Below, piece after piece: positions 41,566 to 54,400 of a DNA stretch of 64,000 bases; position 1 is the first letter of the stretch; each line of letters opens with the position of its first letter. Below the pieces are notes generated by a model. The model was not told the origin of the DNA. It searched no databases and worked only from the letters and a program-made list of their open reading frames with translations. The translations under genes were made by a program, and so were the position numbers. Source of the stretch: Clavaria fumosa (Eukaryota > Basidiomycota > Agaricomycetes > Agaricales > Clavariaceae); the NCBI GenBank assembly GCA_951802425.1, contig OX637802.1, forward strand, positions 1,550,001 to 1,614,000, read 5' to 3'.

Positions 41566-43626
41566 ATGAACCCGCCTTTGCAGACCATCGCTACGCCTAT
41601 CTGTCCATCTAAGCAGCCCATGTCCTCGTCTATATATCCCCAGCAGGCGTCACTCGCCCTCGACGTCATCATTGTCGGTTGTGGTCTTGGCGGTCTCGCT
41701 GCCGCATGGTGTCTGGGTGAGGCAGGCCATAACGTCACCGTCCTCGAAGCCGCCTCTTCCATAGGCGAAATCGGCGCAGGCATACAGATCACCCCCAACT
41801 TGACTCGGCTCCTCTTCAGATGGGGCCTCAGCGATAAGCTCAAGCAAGTCGGCGTCCTCCCAGAGGCCATCACTTTTCGACGATGTGAGCACACTATCCC
41901 CTCGAGACCCACACCCCCTCTGAGACCCTCTCTCCAGGGAAGACAGGCGAGAGGCTTGGCTGGACCAAATGGGGCGACTCAATGGAAAAGCAGTACGACG
42001 CGCCATACTACCACATCCACGTAACCAGAAACTCCTTCGTGTTTCTCACCTGGGAGGAGTACTGACGGTCCCTCCCCCTCAGCGTGCCGACTTTCACAAG
42101 CTCCTGCACGACCTCGCCGCGACGCACATGACCCTCCGCCTCAACTCGCGCGTAGTTTCCCTCTCCTTCGAAGAAGACTCCGCCACACCAAAGAGCAATT
42201 CCGTCCCGCGTCTCCGCCGCCCAACCGTTGTCCTGTGCGACGGCTCCACGGTCACCGCGGACCTCGTGATTGGCGCGGACGGCGTGCGCTCTCGTCTGCG
42301 CGAGCTTGTCGTCGGCCACCCGGACAAGCCCGTCGCCACCGGCGACGCTGCGTACCGCGCCATCATCCGCGCTGAGGACATGATGCCCTACCCCGCCCTC
42401 CGCGAGCTCCTAGACCAGGCGGAGATGACGGGCTGGATCGGACCGTGCGTGTCTCCCCCCTCCTTGCACTATGTGGCGCGAGTCTGACCGCGATACAGTG
42501 GGAGGCACATCATGGCGTACTGCATCGTAAGTCACCGATTTCTTCTCTTTTGGGACTCGCTCTAACCACCCCCCATCCAATCCCCAGCGCGCAAAGAAGG
42601 AATACAACCTCGTCATGCTCCACCCAGACGACGACTCGGTCGAGTCCTGGACCGCAGAATGCAGCGTCGACAAGATGCGCGCAGATTTCGAGGGCTGGGA
42701 GCCCAGGTACGTCACGACTTGCACATCCATCCGCGTTCTAATGCGTTCCTGGTGGCAGGGTGCGCCAACTGCTCGAGTTGATTCCTTCGACACTCAACTG
42801 GAAGCTCATGGACCGAGCGCCGCTCGAGACGTGGGTCCACCCTGAAGGCACGGTCGCCCTCCTGGGAGACGCCTGCCACCCGATGCTCGTGCGTCTGCAT
42901 CCCTATTCATTCCTGCCTCCCATTCCGCATCCATCTCAACCGCTCTATCCCATCCAGCCATACCGTGCCCAAGGCTCAGCAATGGCAGTAAGTCACCTCT
43001 CCCCGCCCGCCGTCCACTCACCACTCCTCTGCTACGCTAACCACCCACGGCACACGCCAACACCACAACAGGTCGAAGATGCCGCGGTGCTCGGGAACCT
43101 CTTCAGCCACCTCGCCGCGCGGGAGGACGTCCCGCTCCTCCTGCACGCTTACCAGCGGCTGCGGTACACGCGCACGTGCGAGACGCAGGCCGACTCACGC
43201 CGCAACCAGCACATCTTCCACCTCGCGGACAGCGAGGCGCAGCGCGAGCGCGACCGCCTGATGACCAGTGCGATGCTGCAGGAGCGCGCGGATCTGGCTG
43301 CCGCTGCTACTGCTGCTACTGTTGAGATTACTGGGGCTGAAGGGGGAGGCGTTGTGTCGCCGTTGTTGACGTCACACTCACACGCATGTGACGACAGCCT
43401 GTCGCAACACGATCAGGCGCCCATGGGTCGTTGCAACGGCGCCGTTACAGGGAAGGAGAGCAACAATAACAATAACGAGCACTGCGGGAACCCGAACCAA
43501 TGGGCCGACAAGGCCAAGAGCGTCAAACAGTTCTCCTACGACGCCGACGCTGTGGCGGAAGCATGGTGGGAGGCCGAGGGACGGGACATGCTGGCGCGTG
43601 CCGCTCTGGAGCGCGCTGCGCAATAG
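41566..43626 (+). CDS. FAD-dependent monooxygenase (salicylate hydroxylase-like)
   Basis: Eight exons (41566-41884, 41938-42020, 42083-42444, 42499-42526, 42588-42706, 42759-42888, 42958-42987, 43072-43626) give 541 aa in one frame. The FAD Rossmann motif VGCGLGGLAAAWCLGEAG lies near residue 40, then EIGAGIQITPN, the DG motif VIGADGVRSRLR, and the second FAD motif VALLGDACHPM followed by RAQGSAMAVEDAAVL. These define class A flavin monooxygenases that hydroxylate aromatic substrates with NAD(P)H. The C-terminal 150 residues are an unusual Ala-rich and Asn/Ser-rich extension. A second in-frame ATG at 41623 (MSSSIYPQ) is an alternative start. The substrate is not evident from the sequence. Confidence 0.92.
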
Positions 43627-43775
43627 GGGAATGCGACGGGGACACCTATCTCGTCCTTTTTCGTTATTTATTTTGCACTTTCTGTATGCTACCAACCTCA
43701 ATTTGCATGTCTTGCCTACGGTTCGGTTACAATAATATGCATTGCGTATACGTGTGTCAGGAAGGAAGGAAGGAT

Positions 43776-45267
43776 CTACCAGCGAAACGGCCAACGGCCC
43801 CTGCTCGCCCGCCTCAGCGCCCACGCCACCGAGAGCACCGTGAGCACTGCGCTCAGCTGGCGGCCTCGCCGCTCCCAGAGGAGCACCGCGAGGGTGCGGA
43901 TCAGCTGCCCGGTCGTGCGGTGCGACGTATACAGAGGAGAGCATTCCGACGGAGCCGAGGTGGGGTAGCCGAAGAACGGGTTTAGGTGCGACAGAGGCGG
44001 GATGAGGCTCACCGTCGCCGTCGTCGCTGGTTCTGAGGACGGTGGTGGTGGTGGTGGTGGTGGTGGTGGTGGATGTCCGGCTGGACCAGGTGGAGTCAGA
44101 TCGCCCGGGGGCGGATTTGCATGGGCTGGGTCGTTGAGCGCCCTCAGAGAGGGAAGCGTTCCTCCGTATTCTGCGGATCTAAGATCAGGCACTCGCAGTG
44201 GCGTCGGGGCTGGAGGACGCACCTTCTGGGAGGGACGACGGAGAGAAATAACTCAAAAAGTCTTCTTTTGACGGAAAGAACACGCGCGACAACGCTCGCT
44301 TGGGTAGCAGATGTCTGGACAAAGTGCTTAAGCCCACACGACACAACGGGTTGCGGGCTTGACTCACTGAATAACAGTCCACACGCTGACGTGTGTCCAC
44401 GAGTAATTGTACATGAACACTGGATTGGAAATGCGTTCAATCGCAAGCCGATGGAGGGGGGGATGACGACAGTACCTGCTGCTAGCATCCCAGGGAAACG
44501 AGGGGTGATCTCCCGAATGGCCCACGTTATTAGATCCACGTTCTGCGCTTGCAAAATTGTAAATTCAGGCAAATACCTCGAAGGCACAAAGTATAAAACG
44601 TACGATGTGGTGTATCGACACGCCCTCCAAGTTCAGCACGACAACGTACTGCAGAACAGGCCGTATATGCTCGGCTTGCTCGCCGTTGAGCTCCCTGAGG
44701 TACTTTCGGAACCGTTCCGCCGTCGAGGCCAGCATTGTCTTTGCGTTTCTCCCGCTCGTATTCCTCCCAGAGTCGCGTGCCGCCATGAGGCGATCCATGA
44801 CGACGATCGGACGACCCAAGGGGTCACGGCTGGTTGGGGGCAGCGGATGCAGCAGCGTCTCGGCATGCACATGCGGAAACAAACTCTGCACTCTCCAGAC
44901 GAGTATGCGACGGATGGACTCCAGCGCAAAGGGGCGAATGAAGTTCTGCCGCTATACAATGGTGCTCTCATATTAAGAAGTGCTGGCAACGACCACCCAG
45001 CGAGACTCACACGAGCAATATGAAACAAGGTCACTGCGAACAGAATGAACTCCCATATCCTCTTTCTTAGGTGTAGGGAACATTACCAGTGTCCTCAAGC
45101 CATTCTCTCGCCCAAGAGATGGTGTGGTCATCCAACTGCAGTTCATCGACTATAGAGGGTAGAATATCATCCGAAAATGTTGCCTGCAGCTCCCGAACAT
45201 ACGACAGGTTGGCATCGTACTGATGGATCAAATTCTGGTGGTTTATCTCCAGGAGAGGAACGTCCAT
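43776..45267 (-). CDS. CRAL-TRIO (Sec14-like) lipid-transfer protein with C-terminal membrane anchor
   Basis: Minus-strand multi-exon gene. Start at ATG 45265-45267 (MDVPLLEINHQNLIHQYD); an upstream in-frame ATG at 45414 is possible. N-terminal helices end in SWAREWLEDT, then TLFHIARRQNFIRPFALESIRR (CRAL-TRIO N). The lipid-binding domain follows: DPLGRPIVVMDRLMAARDS, LQYVVVLNLEGVSI, DLITWAIREITPRFPGML, and the closing ALSRVFFPSKEDFLSYFSP with SSLPEEYGGTLPSL formed across an intron. After a run of 11 prolines coded by a GGT microsatellite comes a hydrophobic stretch (SAVLTVLSVAWAL) and stop at 43776. Sec14-like domains exchange phosphatidylinositol or other lipids; the tail suggests membrane attachment. 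About six exons. Confidence 0.85.
44041..44074. repeat. GGT microsatellite coding poly-proline
   Basis: About eleven GGT units on the plus strand, coding the proline run in the CRAL-TRIO protein on the minus strand. Confidence 0.9.
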
Positions 45268-46570
45268 GTGGTGGACCCTGTTCTTCTTGTCAGCGGAAAA
45301 GGCAATTCTCCAATTGTCAGGAGTGTTCCAAGCACCAAGTCCAGCAACTTCCTTTAGACACTCGCTCACAAAAAAATGTCCGCGATTATGACCCCATTTC
45401 CAAAATGTACACAAAATGGTGGCGCAGCGGCGTTACAGAATACTATCGCATTTCGACCCTGGTGGAGGTGTACGACCTATCTTACGCTCGTGTGGAGAAA
45501 AAAGCCAGGTCCAGGTGCAAGAACTGTGTTGCGCATGGTGCACCACAGCCCAGCGTCGACGGCTGGCATCTTACTTGGCCTACGGACCGAACAGCGCGAT
45601 CGGTCTAACCAGCCGTGGAGGGAAAGGAAGCAGCCCTGCCGTGAATTCTCTCGGTCATGTCTGGCCCTCTATCATAGCTCCCGACTCGGGGGAAGGTGCA
45701 TCACAGATGGCCGACCAACCCATCCATCTACAACATGTGGGCGTTCTGTCTAACCCTTGTCGAGCTAGCGCCTGGTGGATAAGGCACCTCGTGAAACCGG
45801 ACACCAGGCACAGATGAACCTTTCATTGCGAAACGCGAGATTACCCTGGCCGGGATGACGGGACGATAGTCGTGTACGTACGTGGGGATGGCCGCGCTCT
45901 GGGTAAAACCGAACGCAACTGACTCGTTCATTCCGACTTTTTTAATTTGTAAAATTTTCCAATCGACTTCTAGCGCGCGTATGGGACCCCGGTCCCGGAA
46001 CCGAGAAAAAGCAGATGGCCGACGCGGAACCCGTGGCGACTTGCCCACACCCACACGATCGAGAAGTTTGGGGAGTGAGGGCTATGTTAAGAATATTCGC
46101 GGAGAAGCTGCAAGAAGAAAGAGGTCGTGACCCTCATGGTTCCGTCCCTAAAGGGGACAAAGCTTTGTTCCAGGGAAGGCCGATCATGGGAAAAGGGAGG
46201 ATGACGTCAAGTATGAGGGTTGTCGCGAAAGCTTGATCGCAGTCAGGCGGGGATAACGAAGGACTTTGGGTGGCAGAAAGGGAAAAGAGAGAGGGTTGCT
46301 CGTTGTTGGATGCCCAACTGAGACCGGCGGGGCATCGGGAACACGACCGATTGGTCCACTAGGGTATATGTACATTTCCTCGCCTGCATGTGGAATCATC
46401 GGCTGTGTGCTTCCCTAAAGCATTGTCAGATCTGCCCTGAGAGTTTGAGATTCCCCCGTCACGAAAGTGGAAGATGCAACGCGTGTGGTCGACGTGAAGA
46501 TTGTGGAGAAAGGGAGGCGGATTTTATACGTGCGCATTTGCGGATCATTTTCCTTTTGTAGGGAAGAGAA
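45268..46570. other. 1.3-kb region without an assigned gene
   Basis: Lies between the CRAL-TRIO start and the 3' end of the phosphatase gene. Open frames on both strands, for example 45728-46054 on the minus strand, lack recognisable domains. Nothing supportable. Confidence 0.35.
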
Positions 46571-47922
46571 CTACATGAAATACTCGGGTAGCTGAGGAGG
46601 ACAGCGAAAGAAGATAAGCAACGTGTTTCTGATGGGAGAGGCGCACCCACCTTGCCGCTCGCACTCTGCGCGGCATGCTGACTCGGCCCGTCCCTCTCGT
46701 TCTCCGGAGCGGCGTCAAACACATTAAAATACATGCTTCCGCCCGGACCCACTTCAAGTATGCTCGCGCTGTTGCCGCACCGGTAACAATAGTTCGGGGC
46801 AGACCACACCGTTGAGAGGTGTCGGTCGAACAGGGACGCGTAGCCTTCCATGCAGAGCTGGTGCGCACGCAAGATGTGCGTCATAGAGTTCGACGCAAGG
46901 AATTTGTGTACAACGCCAGAGCCGAATGTATACCCTGCGCCGCTGTGAGTTGCCGGAAGACGGTCGTGAGGCTAGTGATCAAATGAAATCGGAGAAAAGC
47001 CGGACCGAGGGGATATTGCAAAGTCCTCTTTTTCTGGATCAGGGTCCGACCAAACTAAGTCTGCCATTGGTCCCTCGTGGGGTATCTCTAAGAAAGATGT
47101 GAGTCATGATGGTGCAAAAGATGGCAAAGAAATAGCGACCTCGAAACCTGTCTACAACCTTGATCTGGTCTATGGAATGTATTGATGGAGACAAGCCTGT
47201 GACACGTGGTGAGACACAGATTTATCATCGACAAGCGTGAACCAGTACATACCCCCGTGGACGCAAAATATTCGATCATCGATAACAACTGATAATGTTA
47301 AAAAGTCGAACATGTCTGTGAAGTATGTCCACACGTGCGAAGAACCGTACTTCCGCACGCATTCGGTATAAAAGCCGTAAGTCTGGGTCAAATCATTAGA
47401 GCGGGTGTTCGGCGAGAAAAAAAAAGAGTACACGTATACCTGCGTGACCGCTCTTGATTCGTGATTACCACGGATGAGCTGCACACGATCAGGCCATCGA
47501 AGCTTGAGACAGGTCAGGAGCGAGATAGTCTCGACGCTGAAGAGTCCCCTGTCAACATAGTCCCCTGTTCATCGATCGTGAGATGCAAATTAGGTTGAGT
47601 AACAACTGAGATGGGCTGCGCTGCGGACCGAGGAAAAGGTAGTTTGTATGCGGAGCGTATCCTCCTATACGGAATATCTCTATGAGGTCGTAGAACTGGC
47701 TTGAGTTCTTTATGAGAGACGGATCGACCGGGCCATGTCTCGCGCGACACACACCCATGAATGTCGCCGACGACCGTGACTGGTGCGCTGACGTGCACCA
47801 CATTGGACTCCCTCATGAGGACCTCTTTCGTCTTCTCACATATCTCGCGGAGCAATGCCTCGTGCAGAAGCTGCTTTCTAAGCAGCTGTTGGATGCACGC
47901 GTCGAGGTCGAAGGGAGCCATG
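46571..47922 (-). CDS. PPG1: PP2A-like serine/threonine phosphatase catalytic subunit (PPG1 type)
   Basis: Start ATG 47920-47922 ([19 protein letters not shown]); an in-frame ATG at 47969 gives a 15-residue longer form. Catalytic motifs are complete: VGDIHG (GDxHG), DYVDRG region, [28 protein letters not shown]. The segments [33 protein letters not shown] and [11 protein letters not shown] place it with PPG1-type PP2A relatives, two-metal phosphatases acting in cytoplasm and nucleus. Short introns split the metal-binding motifs (for example within GDIHG|Q). The last exon reads LPEYFM before TAG 46571-46573: the family's usual C-terminal YFL, whose Leu is carboxymethylated in PP2A, ends here in Met. 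Confidence 0.92.
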
Positions 47923-49706
47923 AGCTGTAAGCGAAGGAGCGAATGAAGACGAGTGTCTTCGACGCTCACTAGCTCTGGCGTGGCTGTGCGCTTTGCTTGT
48001 GCTTATGTACGCGTACGCGTACTCGTCCTCGTCGCTGGTTGGCTTAGCTGCATTCAACGTCGAAACGGTTTATGGGAACATCTTGACTAGCTGTGGGTTG
48101 GCCCGTCGATCTCCGCGTTTTACAGGCTTGCCATCAACTTTTTGACGCTCCTTCCATGCCCTCTGTACTGAGCCCTTCTTTGTCCATCTGATGCTCGTGC
48201 CACATTAACCGCTGGGAAACCGGAAAGCGGGGTACATAGCCGTCCGTATCGTGCGCTACCGACACCCCGATAACAGTAATTGGAATTGGACAAAAGTTAA
48301 GAAACTCAGAAGTCGGCCACGCTCTGCATTCCGAAACGGTCCGTTTGCCTTTGTCAAGACTGATTCCTCCAATGCGTCCGCATCGACGTGGACGCATATC
48401 TGGTTATCATATGGACTCGTACGCGTCTACCGATTGGCTCAAAGTTCTGCAAGAAGCACCTAAGCCTACCAACTGCTTTCAAGACGCCTCTAGCTCATAC
48501 ATCTCGCCGGGACGAAGTAAGGGTGCCCGAGGTGCGCATACGTCACCCCCGAATATCATGGTTGACTTTCTTGTCTTTGTTTGCCTGCGAACCTGTGAGT
48601 TGGTGTTATCATCTCGACTGTCAATGTCCTGAGGCTTTTCCCTTGCTTCGTGACGTTTTGACGTCGAGTATGGACTTGAGAGTCTGATCTCCAAACTCGT
48701 CCGCAGTCAGGTGGTACATGAGGGGCTAGAGAGCCGACGACACCATGAGGTTTTTTTTTTTTTTTCTCTTTTGATTTTTTGTATGGCAATAGGTATTCCT
48801 CTGCTGGGCAATCTTGGCAATTTACCCACCTTTTTTTTTCCTCGATGTTCGGACCCTATGTGGCAGTTTCCTCATACAAATGAGTCAATTTAGTATTGCT
48901 GTACAAGGTGCATGCAGACCTGCAGGAGTGTACGCGTGGGAGTGAGGGCCAATATATCCGTAATCTATGTACGGCATTCCCTTCGGTGTGATCCGCTTTC
49001 TATTCCCTTTTTTTGTCCAATTACACTCCGGCGTCGACGAAAAATTGAATGCAAAATGAGCAGGGGAACGACAGCGAATGGACCTACTCTTCATTGTGTT
49101 CTTTGACGTCCTCGGTACGGCGTCTAGGCCCAAGGAAAAAAAAAAAAGACTGTCTGACAACCGTCTGCTCACTCACGGAGTGTGGCATGGGCCACCACCA
49201 GGTGCTCTGTGTTGACCCCATCCAGGTCATTCTCCTCCGGCGTACGTCCCGACGAACTGGAATTTGACAGCGGACCTGACAAGGCAAGCGAGATGGGACA
49301 TCAATCTGGGGCCAATATCGAAAGCTAAATCTAGCAATTCTGTATTCTTTGGGACCCGTAGTTCCCCCGTTCTCTCGCCCTTGAGCGACGCCGCCAGTCT
49401 GGTTGTTTCTTCCTTGTCATCGTCGCTCCTCAATTAAGCACGTCTTCCCGGCGCAAATTTGCACGCCATGGACGGTCGGTACATTGACATCCTCCCGCTC
49501 GTTCATCGTCAGAATGCGCGCTCAAATTCGGCACAGACCCACCCTCGGTGCCAAATTTACCTGTCGTGATTTAATCCCATCCAAGTGACACCTGGGCGGT
49601 TTCTGTCAAACCGTCCACACACACTATAAAAACCTCATATGGATGCTCTCCCCGCCATCCTCGAGTCCGTCACACCAAGACACAACCTTTCCCTCCCCAG
49701 TCCACA
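47923..49706. other. 1.8-kb divergent intergenic region
   Basis: Between phosphatase and zinc-finger start codons. No domain-bearing frame recognised. It contains poly-T runs at about 48750-48766 and 48828-48838, and an A-run at about 49135-49146. The last 100 bp before 49707 contain ACTATAAAAACC (about 49624-49633), a fair TATA box for the zinc-finger gene about 75 bp ahead of its ATG. Confidence 0.4.
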
Positions 49707-50730
49707 ATGAATCATTGTCGTCCCCATCCCTCCTCCCATGACCCTCGTGAACTACAGCACCAGGTCCACTTGCCCACCCACACGGGCGTCAACTACGCCA
49801 TCTCTTCACCCTCTTCGTCCGGCGCTTCAGGACACCCACACCACATACCTGCGATATATCCTCACCCCTCGCACGTCGTCGTGCAGGACTCATATCACAG
49901 CCACGGTTCGTAAATCTTAAATGAAACGGCTACCCTACGCCGGATGTCGCTTTGCCCGCCTGACTGCCCGCTATTTGCTCGTTTCCCCATATGTAGCGCC
50001 CCATGCACAGCAGCACCAGTCTCAACAGCAACAGCAACTATTTCGAGACGCCGGCTCCTCACACAGCCACACCCACGATCCACTGCGCCGCCGCGGATCT
50101 GCAGCGGAGAGGCTACCGTACCCTCACGGCCCTCCCTTCGACCAACAGACCCTCGCTCGCCCCACCTACCCCCAACCCCCCGCGCCATACGACTCGGCCA
50201 CGGCGCCGCATTTCGTCCCACACGCCTCGCACGTTCCGCCACACAGCAGACCGTACCCCGACTCCGCCCCCACCGGCTTCGACAGCGGACACCGCGCCCA
50301 GAGTGCCTATATCCATCAGCACCCGCTCTCGGACCACTCGAGCCCATATCCCCCGTCACAGCACCCCGACTACCGCCCAACGCCTGTGTCTGTGCCCCCG
50401 CCCTACCAGCAGCCGCACTACAGTTCCCACACCCTCCAGCCTATTCAGACCAGTCAACTCCCCAGTCCATCAACCGCACGCCATGACGGCGCCCCATCTT
50501 CGCCCTCTGCCTCCTCGTCGCCGACTCATCCGCAGCAGCAGGGCGATCGGTACCTCTGCGAGAAATGCGGGCGCTCCTTCACTCGCGCACACGACAGGAA
50601 GCGTCATTATGAGACCCACCACCTAACGAACCCGACCATCCACCGCTGTAGGAACTGCGACAAAGCGTTTAGCAGGTCTGACTCTTTGAGACGCCATATA
50701 AACAATAATGGTTGTCCAGAGACGTCGTAA
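49707..50730 (+). CDS. C2H2 zinc-finger transcription factor, 310 aa
   Basis: Two exons, 49707-49905 and 49997-50730, give 310 aa. The first 250 residues are His-, Pro-, Ser- and Gln-rich and disordered (HAQQHQSQQQQQ). Two zinc fingers close the protein, residues about 252-305: CEKCGRSFTRAHDRKRHYETHH (classical C2H2) linked by LTNPTIH to CRNCDKAFSRSDSLRRHINNNGC, whose last ligand is Cys instead of His. The DNA-contact positions (R, H, K / R, D, R) suggest specific GC-containing sites. It is probably a nuclear DNA-binding regulator of unknown targets. The Gln/Pro-rich region could act as a transactivation domain. Confidence 0.88.
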
Positions 50731-51455
50731 TCTATGTGTTTCTTTCTTGATGGGGAGGCGGGGTCAGGGAGTAAATTGGTGGACAACTCCTCATGATTGC
50801 CCTTGTACTTGATGCGTTGGTGGCCCAAGCTGCGCGATGAGGGGTCGTATATCAATACCGCGCCTTGGACAATGGATCTGCAGGACCACGCGTTGCCCCA
50901 CGATCACGACGGGGTAAAAAGCCATTCTCTGGCAGAAGGCCATTCTCTACTCTGTTCAGTTCACAAACGTGTGATCGAGCCCTATATCTTGCCTCTCTCC
51001 CTTCCTCTGATTGTGTTATTTCTTGCTTTCCTATGATTCCTTCTCGGCGCGCCATATGCTTGCCAAGCGGAGTAGGTTGGAGAATGGGGACGAGTACATC
51101 GGCTTGTCGACGTGACAAATATACCGTCATTGGGGAAATATATTACTTCGAGTTCTCAGGCGAAGTGCCCCTTAGGTCCCACACTGTGTCACTGGCGAAC
51201 GGAAATGCACTAGACCTCGTTAGAACCACCTTTCCACAACGGCAAGCGTTGATTTACAAAACACAGACAACCATGGCCTGCAATAGCAATGCAAGTAACC
51301 CCATGGACCTGGTAGAGTGTAACACCTGGATGGGAGCTTGAAACTCCTTCGAGTGGCGTGGAGGGCACAGAAACAACTGCATTTGCAGAATGACTTGGAT
51401 TCATACTGACAAAAAGCAACGTATAATAAATGCCCCCACTCTCGACGGGTATCTT
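50731..51455. other. convergent intergenic region
   Basis: About 0.7 kb between the 3' ends of the zinc-finger gene and the GCN20-type gene. A plus-strand frame ending at 51341 has no recognised domain. Nothing else supportable. Confidence 0.4.
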
Positions 51456-54400
51456 CTACGGTTTCGCTTTGATATTGCTGACAATCAGTTTCTGGTTGAA
51501 ATGAATATGACATGTACCCAACAATCAACGGAGACACAGACCTTGTATGCCTGGACATCCCCTTTGAATTTGCTGAGCGTTCCATCAGCACATACCCAGA
51601 GCTAGAAGTCAAGGATCTGGTCAGAGCAAGCCAGCCTTGCATGAGGCTCGGCGGATACCTCTTTCGCAACGGTTGTGATAAATCTCTCATCGTGAGAGAT
51701 GATAATGACGCCTCCGTTCCACTTCGACAATGCAGTCATCAGTGCATCCAAGCCCTTCAAGACGCTGATTCAATGCCCATAACTGAAAGGATGAAGCAGG
51801 GGTCTACCTCAATATCCAGATGATTTGTTGGCTACGCGGAAGCAAACCGTTTTCACACACGCTGACCGTACAATAGATCGCTGGACTGACCTCGTCGAGC
51901 AGCAGGATATGAGGCCGCTGTAACGATAACACAGCAAAGGCTACTCTTGACTTCTGTCCACCACTGAGTGTTTCAATCAACTGAAGCCTAAGTCATGACG
52001 TGTCAATGTCATTCAAGTAAGAATCAGCGCATATGACACGAACCCCGTCATCCCAGTGATCTGGAAATTTCCTAGATGACTGCGATATTCTTGTTCGGTC
52101 TTCCCAGGGAATTTTGAGGCCAAGAACTGGACAGGTGTCATGGAGGGAACAAGAGTGTCCACATGATGTTGTGCGAAGTATGCCCTGCTCAGATGGTGAG
52201 TACATGCCTTCCCGCGGAGCCAGAATAGAAATCGCACACGCGCAACCGTCCATTGCGGCTGATATGCCCATTAAGCGGATTCAGCTCTCCAGTCAGTAAT
52301 TTGATCCTATTAGTGATCCGAATATTATCTTGTCTTGATTTTTTTCATATTAATGTTAAAGTGCTCACACTGTGGATTTTCCCGCGCCGTTCGCACCAAC
52401 GATCGCAATCCTTGAATCTACACTCACGTCTATGTTGGCGCCTTTGATGATGGGTTTGTCAGGAGCGTATCCAAACTGTACTTCGGACATCTGAAGCAGC
52501 GGTGGTGAGAGCTTTTCAGTCTCAGGGAATCTAAATAACATTATCAACAGCAGAGATTTTGAAATAAGTGGTTGAAAAGCACCTGAACTGTTCTGTTTCC
52601 TCTCTCGTTGGTGGTTGCAATACAGGCAACTGAAAAAAAAAAAAGAGGATGACTGATTCCTGTCAGCCATGAATGATAGACGCTGCCAACCTTTTCCAGT
52701 ATCTTGATTTTCATCTGAGCCTGAGCAGCTACACAGCCGTCTGAATGCATTCGGAGAAATTAGAAAGGTATTCACTAACCCCGGTTGGCATTATATCTCC
52801 AACGGTCAATGAATGCTTGTAGATGTTTCCGATACTCGACTTGTGCATCATACTCCCTACGAAGATTTCTGTCCCGTTCTGATTTCGTTGAATAGAATTG
52901 TGTAAAGTTGCTATAAAATCGGTCGTCGGATCACTTGTCTAGATTTAGAAAGCATATCTCGTACCCTTTATAATAGTCAAGGCGACCGGAATGTTGATGG
53001 ATTATGTCAGTGGCTACAGCGTCCCTGACATTCTTCATCAGAAGGCGAAAAGAGAAGCTTTGTTCAATGGACTCACAAAAAAGCTCGATCGTGGGATCTG
53101 CATGAGAATCAAGCTCAGTATGTTACAAGAGAAAGATGAATACAGAGACACTTGTCATACACGACAAGGATTGTTCCAGGCCACGTTTGCAGGTAATCTT
53201 CCAACCAAGCCAGCGCGTTTAAATCAACTACAGACGACAACCTATCAGTCAAAACCAGCGTGGGACAGTTTCACCACGTACTGTGATTTGAAGGTTCATC
53301 GAGCAATAATAGAGTGGGCTGGATTTATAACTCTCAGTGACAGTTACAACGGTTTTAATTGCAATGACCTTGACAAACAAAGCCCGGGCCAGTGCAAGCC
53401 GCATTCTGTTGAGAGAATGTGACCCTGTTAGGACTGCGAAAGAAAAGAGAAAAAGGCATACCGCCAACCGCCACTGAATGATTTCGTGGGACGCTGCTGG
53501 TCTTGCTCACTGAAGCCCAAACCTGTCGAGGTGTTACCTGCATCCGCATTGGGGTAGGACAGTTTGGGCTCACCAGCGAGGAGTGCCGCAGCTCGAGCGG
53601 GTCCGCTCGCGGCATCCATTTCAGCCAACCTGGAATGGACTTCGGCTAACCTGGCCGACGCCTCCTCGCGCTCATCCATGACGTGACTTTCATCATCTTG
53701 ACCCGTTTCCAACTCAGACAACCGCTCGTTGAGAGCGGCCTCCTGCTTCAAAAGGTGATCCCTCCAGACATCCGCTTTCAGAATGGAATCGATCGCCAAG
53801 GTGTCATCGCCTACCACCTTCAATCATACATGATCATCAGACGTCACAAGCCACATCAATAGGCCGCACCTCCTGCTCCACGAAAAGGATGGTAATATGG
53901 GGTGGAATTGGCAGCTCTCGCAATGCGATATGCCGTAGAAAAGTGGATTTGCCGACGCCTATCAAATTAATGACCATAGCGTCAGAGTAGATGTAAAATG
54001 GCGGCACCATTTCGCCCAATCAAGCCATAACGTCGACCGTGAGCCAGAGTTAAGCTCGCTCCATGTCTGTAACGAATGTTTTAAGCCAAGAGATGCGCAG
54101 AGACATGGTCAATCTTACAGAATACGATGAGAACCGAAGCTCACATCTATGGAAGGCAAATGGATATCTTTAGTCTTATTCTTGGAAGCAGCCGTTGCTA
54201 GAGGGTTGATCTGTGCAGAAGCATTAGTGGCAGCAAAAGTTCTTCAACGCAGTCAACTGTACCTTCATGAACATCTCTTCATACGATTGCTGCTGGTAAC
54301 GGAGTGAAGATCAGGCTGAAGTTGAAACTACACTGTCTGAACGAGGCCTCACCTGTTTCTTGCGCTGACTGAGAAGCTTGGAACCTTCATATAAATCCCT

